Below are positions 22,533 to 35,460 of a stretch of DNA of 64,000 nucleotides, piece by piece (position 1 is the first letter of the stretch; the number at the start of each line of letters is the position of its first letter). Source of the DNA: Ptiloglossa arizonensis (Eukaryota > Arthropoda > Insecta > Hymenoptera > Colletidae). Under the pieces are notes generated by a model. It searched no databases, was not told where the DNA came from, and saw only the letters and a list, made by a program, of their open reading frames with translations. A program made the position numbers and the translations under genes. The stretch is taken from NCBI RefSeq assembly GCF_051014685.1, contig NC_135061.1, positions 868,001 through 932,000 on the forward strand. The letters are read 5' to 3'.

Positions 22533-22675
22533 TATGGGGTCGTTCGGAAAGTCATTTCGTTTTCCAAAATGGAGAATATATATAATTTAATAAAATATTT
22601 ATACGCTCTAAAAAAAATCGTGGTCCATTTTCACAAAAACAAAAAAATACGAAATGACTTTCCGAAGAATCTAAT
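22533..22675 (+). mobile_element. MITE-1 copy 6
   Basis: The left end is tatggggtcgttcggaaagt and the right end is atgactttccgaagaatcta. The interior is tccaaaatggagaatatata with one extra ta, followed by the usual aatttaataaaatatttata. Both ends carry substitutions in the outermost bases. Confidence 0.85.
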
Positions 22676-23475
22676 AGAAATACGATTGTTCCAAAAAGTA
22701 GACCCGTTTTGCACTTGAAAAATCAATAATTCCGCGAAATTGTACATTATTATGACAAACATGGTGTTCACGATACGACGAAAAACAAACTCGTTTCGAT
22801 TTCAAACAATCCGACCGACAAATACGACGTTGTTATATTGTGCGCGTTGTCAATTTGAGCGCGAACGTAGAACGTCCTTTGTTTGTTTATTGTCGCGTTG
22901 GTCGATCGGTTGAACGACATCTAATTAGGACACGGGATAAGGGACACGGTCGGGAATACGAATTGCGTCGATCGTGCGAAACCAAAACAATATTTTTCTA
23001 CATTTTCTCCGTAAAACCGCGCAGAGTAACGATTTCTTCAGGGCACGGTTGAACGTGTTTAACAATTTCATTTTTGATGAAAGATCGATGTACTGTAAAT
23101 GAAAGTTGACCAAGTGAAAAATTAAGAAACAAACATTTTTTGGTTTCGTATCGGCGAAGAAAGCGCAGCAGAGTGGTTCAAAGCCGAAAACATTCAAATT
23201 TGTTCAATTTTTGCAAAGGAAGCAGATTTGTTTAATAGTATTTCATAGTAAGATAATTGACGAATCGAAACCTATAAATATTTTCGAAAAATGTCTGAAA
23301 TTTGTGTGAAAAATATGGCAAAACCTCTGTTTAAGAGATTTAAAAGTATAATTACTATTTTTGTCATTTTTAAATATCTTCGATACAAATAAAACATTTC
23401 ATTTTATAACAACTATAACTGTTTTAGTTAATATTATGGATCGATACGAATATTAATGGCAGCTGCTCCAAAATA
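22676..23475. other. A+T-rich unique spacer
   Basis: A 90-aa minus-strand frame (23197-22925) and a 70-aa plus frame overlap and have no recognisable domain. No repeat was matched. Confidence 0.35.
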
Positions 23476-23613
23476 TTGGGTCGTTCGTAAAGTAATTTTG
23501 TTCTCCAAAATGGAGAATATATAATTTAATAAAATGTTTATATACTCTAAAAAAATTGTGTTTCATTTTCACTAAAAAAAAAAAAACGAAATGACTTTCC
23601 GAACGACCTAATA
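23476..23613 (+). mobile_element. MITE-1 copy 7
   Basis: The left end is ttgggtcgttcgtaaagtaa and the right end is atgactttccgaacgaccta, with TA just outside the left end. The core tccaaaatggagaatatata and the A-run before cgaaatg are intact. Confidence 0.9.
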
Positions 23614-23739
23614 AATATGCGTGCACCGTATATGGATCACGGCTAGAGAAAGGATTGAACACGTCACGTTTTAACATCGGAGACTAGTGACATCTGGACG
23701 GTGCTTCGTAGAACGTAATCGGTGAGTTTCATTTTTTCT

Positions 23740-24355
23740 TCCAACGTTCTCAAAATTGTTGCACCGTCTTGAACTACACATTCTTTTATAAATTAAAAAA
23801 AAAAAATGTCGAAGAAGTAAGTAATCGGAATGGAAATTTCTCAAAATTGTTGCACCTTCTTGAAATACATATTTTTTGGAAGAATGTTCATCGAATAGGA
23901 CGATACTTTGACAGTAGTAAAATTTAAAAGAAAATGTAGAAGAAGTAAGTAATTGGAATGGAAATTTCTCAAAATTGTTGCACCTTCTTGAAATACATAT
24001 TTTTTGGAAGAATGTTCATCGAATAGGACGATACTTTTACAGTAGTAAAATTAAACAAAAAAATGTAGAAGAAGTAAATAATCGGAATGGAAATTTCTCA
24101 AAATTGTTGCACCATCTTGAAATACATATTTTTTGGAAGAATGTTTATCGAATAGGACGATACTTTTACAGTAGTAAAATTAAACAAAAAAATGTAGAAG
24201 AAGTAAATAATCGGAATGGAAATTTCTCAAAATTGTTGCACCATCTTGAAATACATATTTTTTGGAAGAATGTTCATCGAATAGGACGATACTTTTACAG
24301 AAGTAAAATTAAAAAAAAATGTCGAAGAAGTTAGTAATCGGAATGGAAATTTAGT
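23740..24355. repeat. 129-bp minisatellite, about 4.6 copies
   Basis: tctcaaaattgttgcacc recurs at about 23750, 23841, 23969, 24098 and 24227. The first unit is shortened to 91 bp and the others are 128-129 bp. Because 129 is 43 codons, a 43-residue unit (with the motif IFWKNVHRIGRYF) stays in frame across 23975-24334 without an obvious start or gene structure. That motif faintly resembles the C-terminal WxK...G.YF end of mariner transposases, a weak hint at its origin. Confidence 0.9.
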
Positions 24356-27300
24356 TCCAATAAGCAACGGTGTTCGTAATTTTTAAAAATGTATAAAAAA
24401 TATTTTATACGATAGAAAAACTATTGTATCGAATTAATATCTGTAAATCGTTGTATTGTACACCACGAACGCGTCACAAAAGGAAAATTTGCAATCGAAT
24501 TACTATTATTTTCATCTTCGTTTCGTTCGATGTTGCGATGTTTTCATTTATTTGTTCTTCAAAGGGATAACAAGCTGAGAAAATTCATCGTTTAACGTTT
24601 TCTCTCTTTTTTTCTTTCTTTCACCGTTTCTACAAAGCGATTTCACTTTCCTATCTAAAGTTCCTAATTTTGTTTACCGCCCGTAGCAATAAATACGAAT
24701 TGTCGTCGAAATATTAGTTACGACACTTGAGTCGTCGAAAATCAATTATGTCGTATTTATTCTACGCAGAACGTGTCAGCGCGTCATTTGCGTCGGCATT
24801 TTCAACGAAGAGGAAATTACTCTTCTGACAGATTGAAAAACCAATAAAATAACAACGTCGCGGGCACGAATAAACTCCAGGGAATTCCCTGTTGTTTATT
24901 CCAGGCAACTGAGAACAGTTTTTAATATAATTCCGAGTACAGCTCGCGCCAAATCAACCGAAGAATTTCATTCCAGTGAAACGGTAACTTCCCAATCGTA
25001 AACAGTACTTCCAACGAGCCAGCGATATCGATAACGTTATCCAGGACAAACCACCGATAAACGGCAGAGTAATCGACGCAATTTGCCTATTTTTACGTCT
25101 CGCGGTTTGTCGACATCGTGCCCGTCTTATTTTCGCCGAAAGAAACATTTATCAAGTAGCTCGGCTCGATAGCGCGGCGGTGTTTCTTCTTATCTCGTAT
25201 AAATTATAACCTTGATTTCATTCGAAGATCGCCGAGTAGCCCTTTTAATTTAGATTTTCATTTCGAAACGGAATATAAAAATACACACAACCGAACAATC
25301 GAGCCGTTTCATCGGAATAACTCCAACGATAGCCTCGATGAATTTCTTGCATAGAAATAATTCGAGTCCCTTATCCGAACGTACGATTAGTAAATTGCCA
25401 TCTTTCTCGAGAACTACGTCTTGGCTGGAAGATAAGAAGCGACAACGGTTTTGTTAACGTTCCAGAAGTGAAGACAAGAAGAGCAACATTGCTTGCCAAA
25501 TCTGCGATCGAGCCCGTAAACATTAGTTATCTTGCACGAGTACGTAACGTTTGTTCGAAAACAACTCGAAAAATATGTATCCGCATCGTTACCGAACGAT
25601 CGCGTTACGAACATCGATCGAAAAATCTATCGAAGAAAAACCAAAATCGAGTCCAAATTTGTAATTTAAATTTAAAATTCTAATAACGGTTCGTCATCAA
25701 CGAACAATTTCTTCAAGATGCTTCCAATCTCCGTTTAAAATATTCCATAACAAAGAAGAAGAATTAAAACAATTTTTGAAGCTTCTCCAAAATTAGCAGA
25801 TCTCTGTTCATCGCACCGAGTAACTCTTTAACGTTCCTTAATTTTTCATTTTCGAGACGAAAATGGACCCAGAGAAATTAATATACCGAAATACAATCTA
25901 TTCCCCGTATATTGGATAATTTAACACGACAACGCGAACAACCGAGTTGAACGATCGATCGCGAGACGAATCGCTGCGAGGATCGAAACGACGCTCGAAA
26001 TCCGCGCCGCGAGTTGTAACCGGTTGAAAGATATCAGTTTTGCGTTCCTCTCCTCTGTTCGTATTTTTGTTCTTTCTCGGTCGAGTAATCGGGCAGCACC
26101 GTCGTCGAACATTTGCGAAGCGTTTCGGCGCGGGATCGCGCCATTCACGGAATTCACGCTCAACTTAATGCCTCCGTAATACATTGGGAAATAATGGGCC
26201 AAGAGCGAGTTAACGAGTCAATGGTCGGCGTAACGAGAGTTGAATGGGCCGCCAGGAAGCGGCACGGATCCTCGCGCGTAAACGGACGCACCAACGGGAA
26301 AAGTATCGACTGTGGGGAACGATATCGCGATATTCGACCCCATCCGCGTCTCGTAGCACCGTTCTCCCCGCGAAACGTTTCTTCCCCCGGTTTACGTAAG
26401 CCGACGAGCAAAGAGAGGAACTCGACAAGCAAAGAGAGGAACTCGACGGTGAATCGTTCGCAACTGTGCCGATGAAATGGTAATTCGCCACAGTCGGAGG
26501 CGTTTACGGTAGGTACACCCTTCCTGAAACAATTCCGATCGTTCTCCCGCAACAGCAACCCGTGACTAACAAACGCGCGCTGGATATACGCGAACGGATC
26601 GAACCATTCCTCGAAGCCACGTTTCTCTCGTTTTTCGACCACCTGTCGACTTCTCAGCGTCTTTCTCACCTTCGACGCGACCCGATGCTCCCGATTGAAC
26701 CGATTAAATTAACCGCGGCGACTAACGGCCACGGTGTCTACAACGAACAAATAGATAAAAACGCGATTCGCGTAATTGCGCTCGTAAATGGGTCAGAACG
26801 ATAACAAGCCAGGAGGTCGCGAGGGTCGGTGAATTGCTGGTATAATTCATGAAGCGAGCCGGGGAGATCGCTAGCTCGCTAGCTCGCTCGTCTCACCGAG
26901 GAACTTGTTTCGAGTAAAATTGCGGGTGATTCGCGTGTCGACGTTGATCACCAACGAACGAAAATCTAAATCTCGGTTGGACTTTTTTCTTTTCTAATGG
27001 TATCGGCGCGTTCAACGTCCCGGTTCGTGGTAGGAGGACTCGACTTTGCTCAAGTATCGCGGAGAGAACGAGAGACTACGATGCTTCGCTTTTCGAGACG
27101 ATACCGTGCGGTAGAATTTAACAAGGAAATCTGGGGATGGTAATGTTCGCTCAAAAGGTTTTTATTCGAACACTCGATACTGGTATTTTCTGTAAAGAGT
27201 AACTTCTTTCGTGGAATACATATCGCGTGAGATCTTTGCGAGAAATGTTGATTAAAGTTGATCGAATTGAAAGATACTTCTTCGTGGAAAGAGAAATTCG

Positions 27301-28864
27301 AGAAGGGGAAACTTTATTCGATAAATAACAACTTTATTCGATTGAATAAACAACCACCTATTTACCACTTTAATCATTTTTTCTGTACGTTTACTCAATT
27401 ATGTGCGCGAACGTATTTCCATCTGATATATATTTACGATAAATTCACAGAAAGTAAGAACACATAGCTTTGTTTTAAAAAATTACAATTTTAATTTCTT
27501 ACTATACGCTTCTCAGTGGTTTCCATAACTACAAAAATCAGTCGAAAATACGAATCGTTCAACGAATCTAAATTTCTTATTTTTTGAATTATTAAATACA
27601 CTTTCGAGATGTGCACTTGAGCCGCTTTTTTAACATCGACGAGGGCGCAGTTACATCGGTATTAACGATATCAAAATTGTTAACGTTCCTGTGAATATTT
27701 ACTTCGCACACTTATCAATCGAATCGTTACGAGTCTCAGAAGTATTAATAAACGTCCACCTTTTATTTATCGAGAAATGCGTTTTATTCGAGACTGTTCA
27801 AACGAAGTCCACCGTACGCGAATGAAACTCGATTCGTTTCCTCGCTAATTGGATGGCAATATGTAAATGTACACGATTTTACGCGATTGGTGCAACAACG
27901 CGATCAAAGGACGTTCATCGATGCAGATTAAAACTAACTACACGCCCTTGCCCGCTAAATCCGTCAAGTTCTTCGCTCCAATATCGTTAAAAAAAAAAAA
28001 AAAAACAAAAAAAAAACAAAAACAGCCAGTTCCGTATTCGTTGTACCGCGAGATTGCGGGAAAATTTTCAATTTGCCGGAGAATAGACTCCGTTGACCGA
28101 TTTTCATTCGCGCGACCCAATTCCTTTTCTCGCTACTTTGCTCGGTCACGGCTGCATCGCGACAAAACGATCCGAAAGCACGAGAAACGAGTCGTTTTCA
28201 CGAGACTCGAAGATTGTTCAGGGTATTTAGAACACGCGAACCCCTGATACCCCTTCGGCGTTCCGCGCTTATTCGAGAGGTAGAGACGAATCAACTTGGA
28301 CGAGAACGAGATCGCGTCGAGAACGTGGAAAACTTACCATCGTTTGTCGTTCGAAACCCAGACCATAATTATTCGCGATTACAACCGAGCCAGCGATATC
28401 GGTTGAACAGCCAGCGATATCGGTTGAGCAGCAACCGATACGGAAACATATGGAAAAAAAGGTCGGCTTCGTTTATTTCACGTGGAGAATACTATTTACG
28501 ATACAGGTGTCGAGTTATTTTAAACGGTTACACGAGTAAACGTAAAATTTGCGATAAGAAAAATACGAGAATTATATTCGTTACTTTGTCCACGGAGAAT
28601 TTACAAAGAGGAACGTAACTGGGATCTACGAGAGTCCGAAGGGTACCTTGGTTCTTCATACGATACAATTGCGTCGAAGTATAACGTGGTATCTGTTAAT
28701 TGTAGGTCGATATCTCGATTATTGTCGATTCTCTCGAAAATATACATAGATCCGAATTGTTTTGAAATTTCATTTGTAACAATTTTGATCGCGTATACTT
28801 TTTCCCTAAAAGCAACCGTAAGCGAGATATCGTATAATTTCTAAAAGAATTTTGTGCTTCGAAT
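24356..28864. other. Longest repeat-poor stretch, non-coding as far as visible
   Basis: About 4.5 kb with only small repeats: a tagctcgc microrepeat at 26869-26891, a 21-bp doublet (aagcaaagagaggaactcga) at 26405-26450, an A-rich tract at 27989-28022, and a 22-bp doublet (ccagcgatatcggttgaac) at 28391-28432. Frames of up to 169 aa near 26160-26670 lie in CpG-rich DNA and overlap on opposite strands. I recognised no exon, RNA gene or transposon. Confidence 0.4.
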
Positions 28865-29045
28865 TCAATTACAACCGTTCCAACTTTAAGATATATTTTC
28901 CAAAAAATACTTTAATTTATCATATATTCTAACAATACCTTATTTTTTTGGGGCACAACCAACAATTATCAATTACAATTGTTGCAGCTTTAAGATATAT
29001 TTTCCAAAAAATACTTTAATTTATCGTATATTCTAACAATATTTT
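28865..29045. repeat. Tandem duplication, 105-bp unit, two copies
   Basis: ctttaagatatattttccaa occurs at 28883 and 28988. Each copy is followed by an aaaatactttaatttatc segment and gtatattctaacaata or its close variant. The left copy has an extra T-run before ggggcacaacc. Confidence 0.85.
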
Positions 29046-30103
29046 ATTTTGTTCCATCGCGAACGTTCAACGATAAATATCGTCGCGAAGATGTCGTTGA
29101 TCGAATGGAGCGACACGATACCGAGTTCCTCGGTAAAGTTCCTCGAGTGTTCGATCTGATCGTTTCGCGCAACGTGCGAGAAAAATGGTGACCGTTCGCA
29201 GCATCGTTCGATACTTCCCACCGAGCCGGAGCCAAGCCGCTAGACGAGGACGAAACCATTTATGGTCCCATCTACGAGCAGCTTTCCGTACGACCGAAAC
29301 TATAATCACAGCGACTGGCAATGTCCACGTCCATCAGTGTGAATCAAGTTTTTATCGAGACATCGCCTCGGATACGCCTCGAAGCCGGTATGCAAGCGAC
29401 CGAGCAACGCCGGATCGCCCGTTACGAGAAATAAAAAGAAAGGAGAAGAAAAAAGAAAGAAAAAACGAGGGAGAGAAAAAAAGGAACAGGGAAAGAAGGG
29501 TAATCCTCGTATCTTGGCGAGTTTATGTCTCTATAGGAAGCTCGGCAGCGTACACGGACGACCCTCTAGCTCGCGTTTAATCTCTTTAATCCACTATCGG
29601 CTGTAAAATAGTGAGTTAAGCCAATAAAACTGTGAAGTACGGGTTGAGCCGCGCGGGAGGTCTAGCTAAGTCGTGTGCGATGATGCCGAAGAGCAGGCTC
29701 GAACGCTGGAAAAAGGGTTGCCGGTACGGGCGGAGGGGTCTTAGAGGGGGGCAACCCTCGGGGCCCGTAACATCTGCATATGAGAATGATTGGTTCGTAA
29801 ATTACGGAGCTCTGGGCAACGGAGTCTTCCTCGTTGCGCCGTGACCGAGCCGCGGCGTTCGGCGTTCTCGGTCAGAGGGAAGAACCTCTTGCGCCTCGGC
29901 TTCGAAAACTTTCTCGCACGGTGCATCACGCCTCGTAGCCGGGGGCTTGGATAAACACGCGTTCCGTGACCATAATGCGCGAGAAGAACGCGCGTAATAA
30001 TGGATCGTACCGAGGGGTTTCTTTTAATCCTTTGACGCCGAGCACCGTATATCGCGCACGGACCCACACGTTCGCCTTTTCTCGCAACCCGCTCGCATCG
30101 GTA
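29046..30103. other. CpG- and purine-rich spacer
   Basis: A tract of about 75 bases at 29424-29500 is almost pure A/G (aaaaagaaaggagaagaaaa and onward). From 29640 to 29960 the DNA is G+C-rich, with a local tctgcatatgagaatgattg A+T island at 29774. Open frames of up to 131 aa on both strands overlap and lack domains. Confidence 0.35.
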
Positions 30104-30755
30104 ATAAGCCCGCTCTACCACCTGAACGACGCCAATGAAAAAATTACCGACCGACCGACCGACCGACCGTCCTCTGTAACACCACGGAACGAGACCTTTT
30201 CTCGCTCGAGCGACGAGATTGCAACGCGAGCGAAAAAATTCTACCCAGACGCGCGCCTCGAAACTTTAAGCCCCTCTGCCACCGATGCAACGTGAACATT
30301 TTATCGATCGACAGTTGCCCGTATGTCGAATTATTAAGTTGTCCTTCCACTTGAACGATGCGACTGTAAACCGATTGGAAAAAGTGTCGGTCGATAGTCG
30401 TCTGCCTGTCCAATCTTTAAGTCATTCTTCCACCTGTGCAATGTAACGCGAACGAAAAAATGATCGGTGTCGAACCTTTAAGCCCCACTACCACCGATGC
30501 AACGTGAAAATTTTATCGATCGACAGTTGTCCGTATGTCGAATTATTAAGTTGTCCTTCCACTTGAACGATGCGACTGTAAACCGATTGGAAAAAGTGTC
30601 GGTCGATAGTCGTCTGCCTGTCCGATCTTTAAGCCATTCTTCCGCTTGTGCAATGTAACGCGATCGAAAAAATGATCGATCGACACGTACGTCGAACCTT
30701 TAAGCCATTCTTCCACCTGTGCAATGCAATCGTGACCGAAAAAATGATTGAAAGT
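30104..30755. repeat. Old satellite: about 70-bp monomers in a 212-bp higher-order unit
   Basis: Eight diverged monomers begin with ttaag at about 30104, 30267, 30334, 30416, 30477, 30546, 30628 and 30699. They share a ccacctgtgcaatg-like core and an A-rich segment before a cgatcgac word. Monomers 2-3-4 and 5-6-7 are two copies of one trimer: ccaccgatgcaacgtg at 30279 and 30491 is 212 bp apart, and the two trimers are much more alike than neighbouring monomers. A (CGAC)n run at 30149-30170 interrupts the first monomer. Confidence 0.8.
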
Positions 30756-31849
30756 TTCTCCGAAAGAAACGAAGTAAAGTCGTCAGAGACGTCGAGTATC
30801 GTGCACTACAAAATATTGTTTAAGAAAGAGATATGCTTTGTTCGCAAGATCCTCGCTTCAGAGACTGTTCAATTCACTTCCCTTCGATTGGTCGTTAAAT
30901 ACCGAAAATGCGAAATTTATCATCCATTCTATCAATCGTATTCTAAATTTAGAGTTTGTAACTCTCTGCTTTCTCTAAAATATCTCCCCTACTTGTCTAT
31001 CCGAACTCGTACTTCCTTTTCCTCGTTACAACCTACAAGTCGTTGAACAAAACGATACAAAACGTAAAGACTGCGCGTAGAAGCTTCGGATGGAAATTTA
31101 ATTTCCAAAACCACGCGTGATTGGTCTCCGTTCGCCCAGCGATTCCATCTCGTCAGGTTCGCGTCGATTGTGCAACGATGATCTCGAGACAAGATGAATT
31201 CACGATACGCGCGGAAAGTGAACCTGTTACGGATTCCTTTTTCTCCCCGTTCTCCGTTTCTTTGCCGAACGAGATGAAGTCAGCGTCCGGGGAGAAGTCG
31301 AGGAGAGAAAAGAGCGACCGGGCTCGGATTGCGTTGTCTGGAAGTTCCACGGAAGACAAATGGAATCACGATGACCAAATCTTTTATCAAGTTCTCCGCG
31401 GGGATGGTCGGAGTGTTTCTATCGTCCCTCAACGTTCCGCCGGTTTTGCTCCCTTCAACTTCACACATTTGTTGTAGTCAGGGTGCACTGACGCACAACT
31501 AGAACGCGCGGAGAATCTTCCGCAACGACTATCGAAACTTCCGCGGCACGTCGTCCTCGTGCATCATAACTGTTAGTCTGGTTAAACGCGTGTTCACCGG
31601 CGTAAGAAGACGGGAGCAAGTTTCATCCAGCCCCGTCGTAACTGGCTCGAAGCGTGCACGGATGAAAAAATTGTTACGCATAGTTGTACGGAAAAACAGG
31701 AAATTGTTCGACGTTATTGATCGCGCAAGTTCGAACGCTCCGAGGTGGTGTTTTTTAAACCGGTGGATCGCAATTTAAGAACGTAACCTTGGCATTTCTA
31801 CGCTGTACGTTGGTAATTTTGTCTTCGAGTTGAACTCGTGTAAGAAAAT
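30756..31849. other. Unique spacer
   Basis: Open frames of 132 aa (30648-31046) and 118 aa (31121-31477) have no recognisable domain, and the first runs out of the satellite. No repeat was matched. Confidence 0.35.
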
Positions 31850-32085
31850 AGCAGTGACTGTAAATTATGTCGTTGAAAGATCGCGTTACGAGCGCAACGG
31901 TGATCGAAAATGGGCAATGTACAAGTCTGGATGGGAATTTCGAGGAATGGTAAAAATAAATATACGTATGCAAAGGTATCCATGCTGTCTTCGAGTTTAT
32001 TTTCAGGTTTCGTTGCGACACTGTAACTCGTCCACGGTGTTTTTTAGTATTCGTAAACGCGTCGACTAAATTTATTTTCACGTTG
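31850..32085. repeat. Dispersed repeat R-D, single copy
   Basis: gaaaatgggcaatg, a tttcgaggaatggtaaaaat segment, ctgtcttcgagtttattttc and cactgtaactcgtccacgg match, in the same order, parts of the 372-bp units at 41201-42400. Here the block occurs once and has diverged. Confidence 0.75.
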
Positions 32086-32416
32086 AAATAACAAGCGATA
32101 AAACGGAAACTTTCCTACGGCATCGTAAAGTTTATTAGTGGTTGGTCTATGGCATAGGCTTGGGAACGAGAGTTCTCGAGACCGTCGTTCTACAGGAATG
32201 AGTTTAGTCGATGCTTTCTCCGGCCTTAGTTAGTTTTGTAAGTATCCGTTTATTTTCAAGGAAACAAGTGCTCGTACTTGCGAGGGATGAGTGACGACGC
32301 GCATTTGAGAAAAAGGGTGGTTGAGAATGAGCCGTGAAAGGGAGAGTTTTCGAGGACCGACTCAAGTGGTACGCTCGTGTGAAACATGCAAAGTACATTG
32401 CTATTTGCCGCGTATA
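32086..32416. other. Unique spacer
   Basis: Only a 64-aa minus-strand frame without features. No repeat was matched. Confidence 0.3.
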
Positions 32417-32936
32417 GCTCTACTTTTGTACACTATCACTGTTGGTGGTAGTTAGTGGTAGAGTAGCAAAAATACAACTATGTGTGCCAAATAGTAGAGT
32501 GGAAAAAATTCTGCTATATGTAACATTACTATATGTAACAAATAGAGGAGTAGAAAAAAAATTGCTATATGTAACATTACTATATATGTCAAATGGTAGA
32601 GTAGAAAAAATATTGCTATATGTAACATTACTTATATGTCATAGAGTAGCAAAAATACAGCTATGTGTGCCAAATAGTAGAGTTGAAAAAATTCTGCTTT
32701 ATGTAACATTACTATATGTGGTAAATAGTGGAGTAGAAAAAATATTGCTATATGTAACATTACTATATATGTCAAATGGTAGAGTAGAAAAAATACTGCT
32801 ATATTTAACATTACTATATGTGGCAAATAGTAGAGTAGAAAGAATACAGCTATATGTAACATTGTTATTTGGCACATATAGCTTTACTTTTCTATTCTAC
32901 CACTATTGGTGGTAGTCAGTGGTAGAGTAGAAAATA
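32417..32936. repeat. 51-bp minisatellite bounded by a direct repeat
   Basis: Units of about 51 bp (gtagagtagaaaaaatattg followed by ctatatgtaacattactata) recur roughly eight times. The same terminal segment (ggtggtagttagtggtagag, versus ggtggtagtcagtggtagag) stands at both ends, about 32443 and 32907, each preceded by a ctacttttctattctac-like stretch. Since 51 is 17 codons, one frame stays open for 157 codons with a 17-residue repeat (RVEKILLYVTLLYVTN), but it has no ATG start in a sensible context and I do not call it a gene. Confidence 0.85.
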
Positions 32937-33650
32937 ATTTCTACATCCTCCCTACAGATTTTACGATTCTTGTGTTTATTTGGCTCGCGATGGAAACAGT
33001 GTTTGTAACTGGAGGGGGCGAGCTCTCGAGTATGCAACTCGTGATCGCAAAACTGGAACAATTCTTTTGTCGGGGGCAATACGGGTAATCGATTATGTCG
33101 TTGCTTCCTGTAAAGACCACCGAATCGAACATCTGGTTGCCGAAGATGCGTTTAAAGGATTACCTTGTCTGTTGGATCGTTCACCCTTCGAAACGCTATT
33201 CGCAGAGTCACGGTGAACCTGTTCAACGAACCCAGGCCACGATTTTTCTCTAGGATGGCTGGTAAGTGAAACACGATGACGCGCAGAAAATTACGACTGG
33301 TGTGTAGATTGAACCTCTCAGACGCGAGAAAAATATCGCGCGTCGTTTTAATGAAATAGAACTTCAAATTTTCTATACGATCCACCGACGGAAAATTTTG
33401 AACGCGTTCCCTCGGTGGATGAAATATCGTTGTTCGAAATGTAGAACAGCTAAATTTGCAGTTTGAAATCCATTACACGAAGAATATATATATACAGGGA
33501 CGAACAACGATATTTCTCTACCATATTGCACGAAAATCTCGTTTTAACGGCGAACACAACCCCCAACACACTGTGAAACCGCGAAGAAGCTCGAGCTACC
33601 GGGATTCGTTCCATGAAACTTTCGTCCACTCTGCCAGTCTACGAGCAAGC
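32937..33650. other. Unique spacer
   Basis: Short overlapping frames of 60-85 aa on both strands, none recognisable. No repeat was matched. Confidence 0.3.
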
Positions 33651-33681
33651 AAACACACACACACATACACGCACACACAGA
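33651..33681. repeat. (CA)n microsatellite, imperfect
   Basis: acacacacacacatacacgc followed by acacacag; about 30 bp. Confidence 0.85.
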
Positions 33682-34089
33682 AAGAGAGAAATTCTCTGGA
33701 AGGACACCATTGACCGAGTAGAATGAAAGGGTGGATCCACCCTTTTCGAAATCCAAGCCGCACATCACGACGTGTTCCAGGCCCTATCGTATCCTATATC
33801 TTCAACTATCGCCGCCTCGAATCTTGGAAATGGACGCACATCTATCCGAGTACACAAAATACGTACAAGAACGTATACAGAATCGTATAAACAAATTCCT
33901 ACGTGCAGATGTACGATCGTGCACTGTAAATACAATCGCTGCGTCTTTTCAGCCACCCGCATTACTTTCGAATCGTTGGTCGCCGAGTTGACATGAAAAA
34001 TGTTTAATTAAATGTACTCGTTGAACAAAATAAGTGCGTCACGCGTAGAAAATAATAATTCGCAAATATTCTACTCGTACGAGGGTTGT

Positions 34090-34345
34090 TTCGATAATAC
34101 CGAAAGAAATTGAAAAATGAGATACATTGAACGCGATTCAAGACCGAGAAAATCTTGAAAAATAAAAAAGTAAACGTATGTATCAAATTTATCATAATTA
34201 CCAAAAAGATTCTTCTAGTTTCAACGACACCGAATTTGAAAAATAAAATACATTGAACGCGATTCAGGACCGAGAAAATCTTGAAAAATAAAAAAACAAA
34301 CATACGCATCGAATTTCTCATTATTATCGAAAAGATTCTTTTATT
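34090..34345. repeat. Tandem duplication, 125-bp unit, two copies
   Basis: ttgaaaaatgagatacattg at 34110 recurs as ttgaaaaataaaatacattg at 34235. Both continue into gaccgagaaaatcttgaaaa and a ccgaaaagattctt-like end. The 223-aa minus-strand frame covering this block is a by-product of the repeat. Confidence 0.85.
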
Positions 34346-35456
34346 AGTTCGGGCAGGCTGGTTTCTCACATCGCGCAAAGAAATGGGCGCATCGTGCCAG
34401 GTAGACGAGTGTAACTCGCATAAACGCGGAGAGACCGGGTTAGCTCTACAAGGGCGAGCAGCGGCTGCTTGCCATCTGGCCGATGTGCAATCTGACTTAG
34501 TCCTTTTTTTACGTAATCCCAGACGTTTCACAATCTCGGATGAGAAACTCGTTCTTACTCGAGGCCCTTCTCCTTCCTTTACGTTACCCGTGGCTGGCCG
34601 AACGAGACCCGGTCCTCCATTGAAACCGCTGTATCGCGACGAAAATCGAATTCGGGATTCCAGTTCGTCGTTCACCCCCTTCGCGTAACCCCTACGTGAG
34701 AAGAAGCGTCTCTCTCCTGCGATGAAAGTGTCTTCAACCTCGACGGGATTCCCCTTTGTGCACGGATTTTCGCTTCGTCACATTTATTCCTCCTTTTTCC
34801 AGGTTCCCGGTTATTTGAAAAACGATTTTCGGGGATCCAAATCCGCGGGACACGGTTGCGTTTACGCGAACCCTCTCCTTTATCCCTTTCCTCCTCTCCT
34901 ACTCTCGGTAATAATCCCGATGACGTCACTGATCGCCACTGCGAAACTGGATCACCGGAGAATCGTTGCGAGATTCTTTTACCTCGTGACACGAATAAGA
35001 ATTTTAATTGTACAAAAATAAAATCACTTAATACAAAAAAGAATATTATGTAATATCGACAGTTTTTCCATAGGAGGAGTGACGAAGATAATTTTAAAAT
35101 CTCTTACGGTTTGTTGGATAACCAAAAGTCGAAGGTACGTTTTATTAACGTAACGGAGATTTTCAATCGAGTTTATCTACTTTGCACGAAGCAATACTTT
35201 TACCGAGAACGAATACTCGTTATCGAGTCTGAAAGTGATACCTGGTGAACGGACAAGTAGAAAATAAGCACGATTCACCAATTACATAATATAATTATTA
35301 TATTAATTATCTAAAGCCACACTCGAAACGAAACCAATGCGTAAAAACACTATCGAAAAGTTTCTCATCGTTTCACAACTCTTCTTGCAAACTCTGAGCA
35401 ATTAATATCATTTGCGGTCAAAATATTTGGCGCAGACCTTGTCTTACCAAGTATAT
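34346..35456. other. Spacer, CpG-rich left half and A+T-rich right half
   Basis: Open frames of 60-135 aa at 34281-35053 overlap on both strands and lack domains. From 35040 onward the DNA is A+T-rich and stop-dense, ending at a TTAA site. Confidence 0.35.
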
Positions 35457-35460
35457 TTAA

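Noticed and set aside
34004..34675. 223-aa minus-strand open frame
   Set aside because: Much of it is the 125-bp duplication read in one frame.
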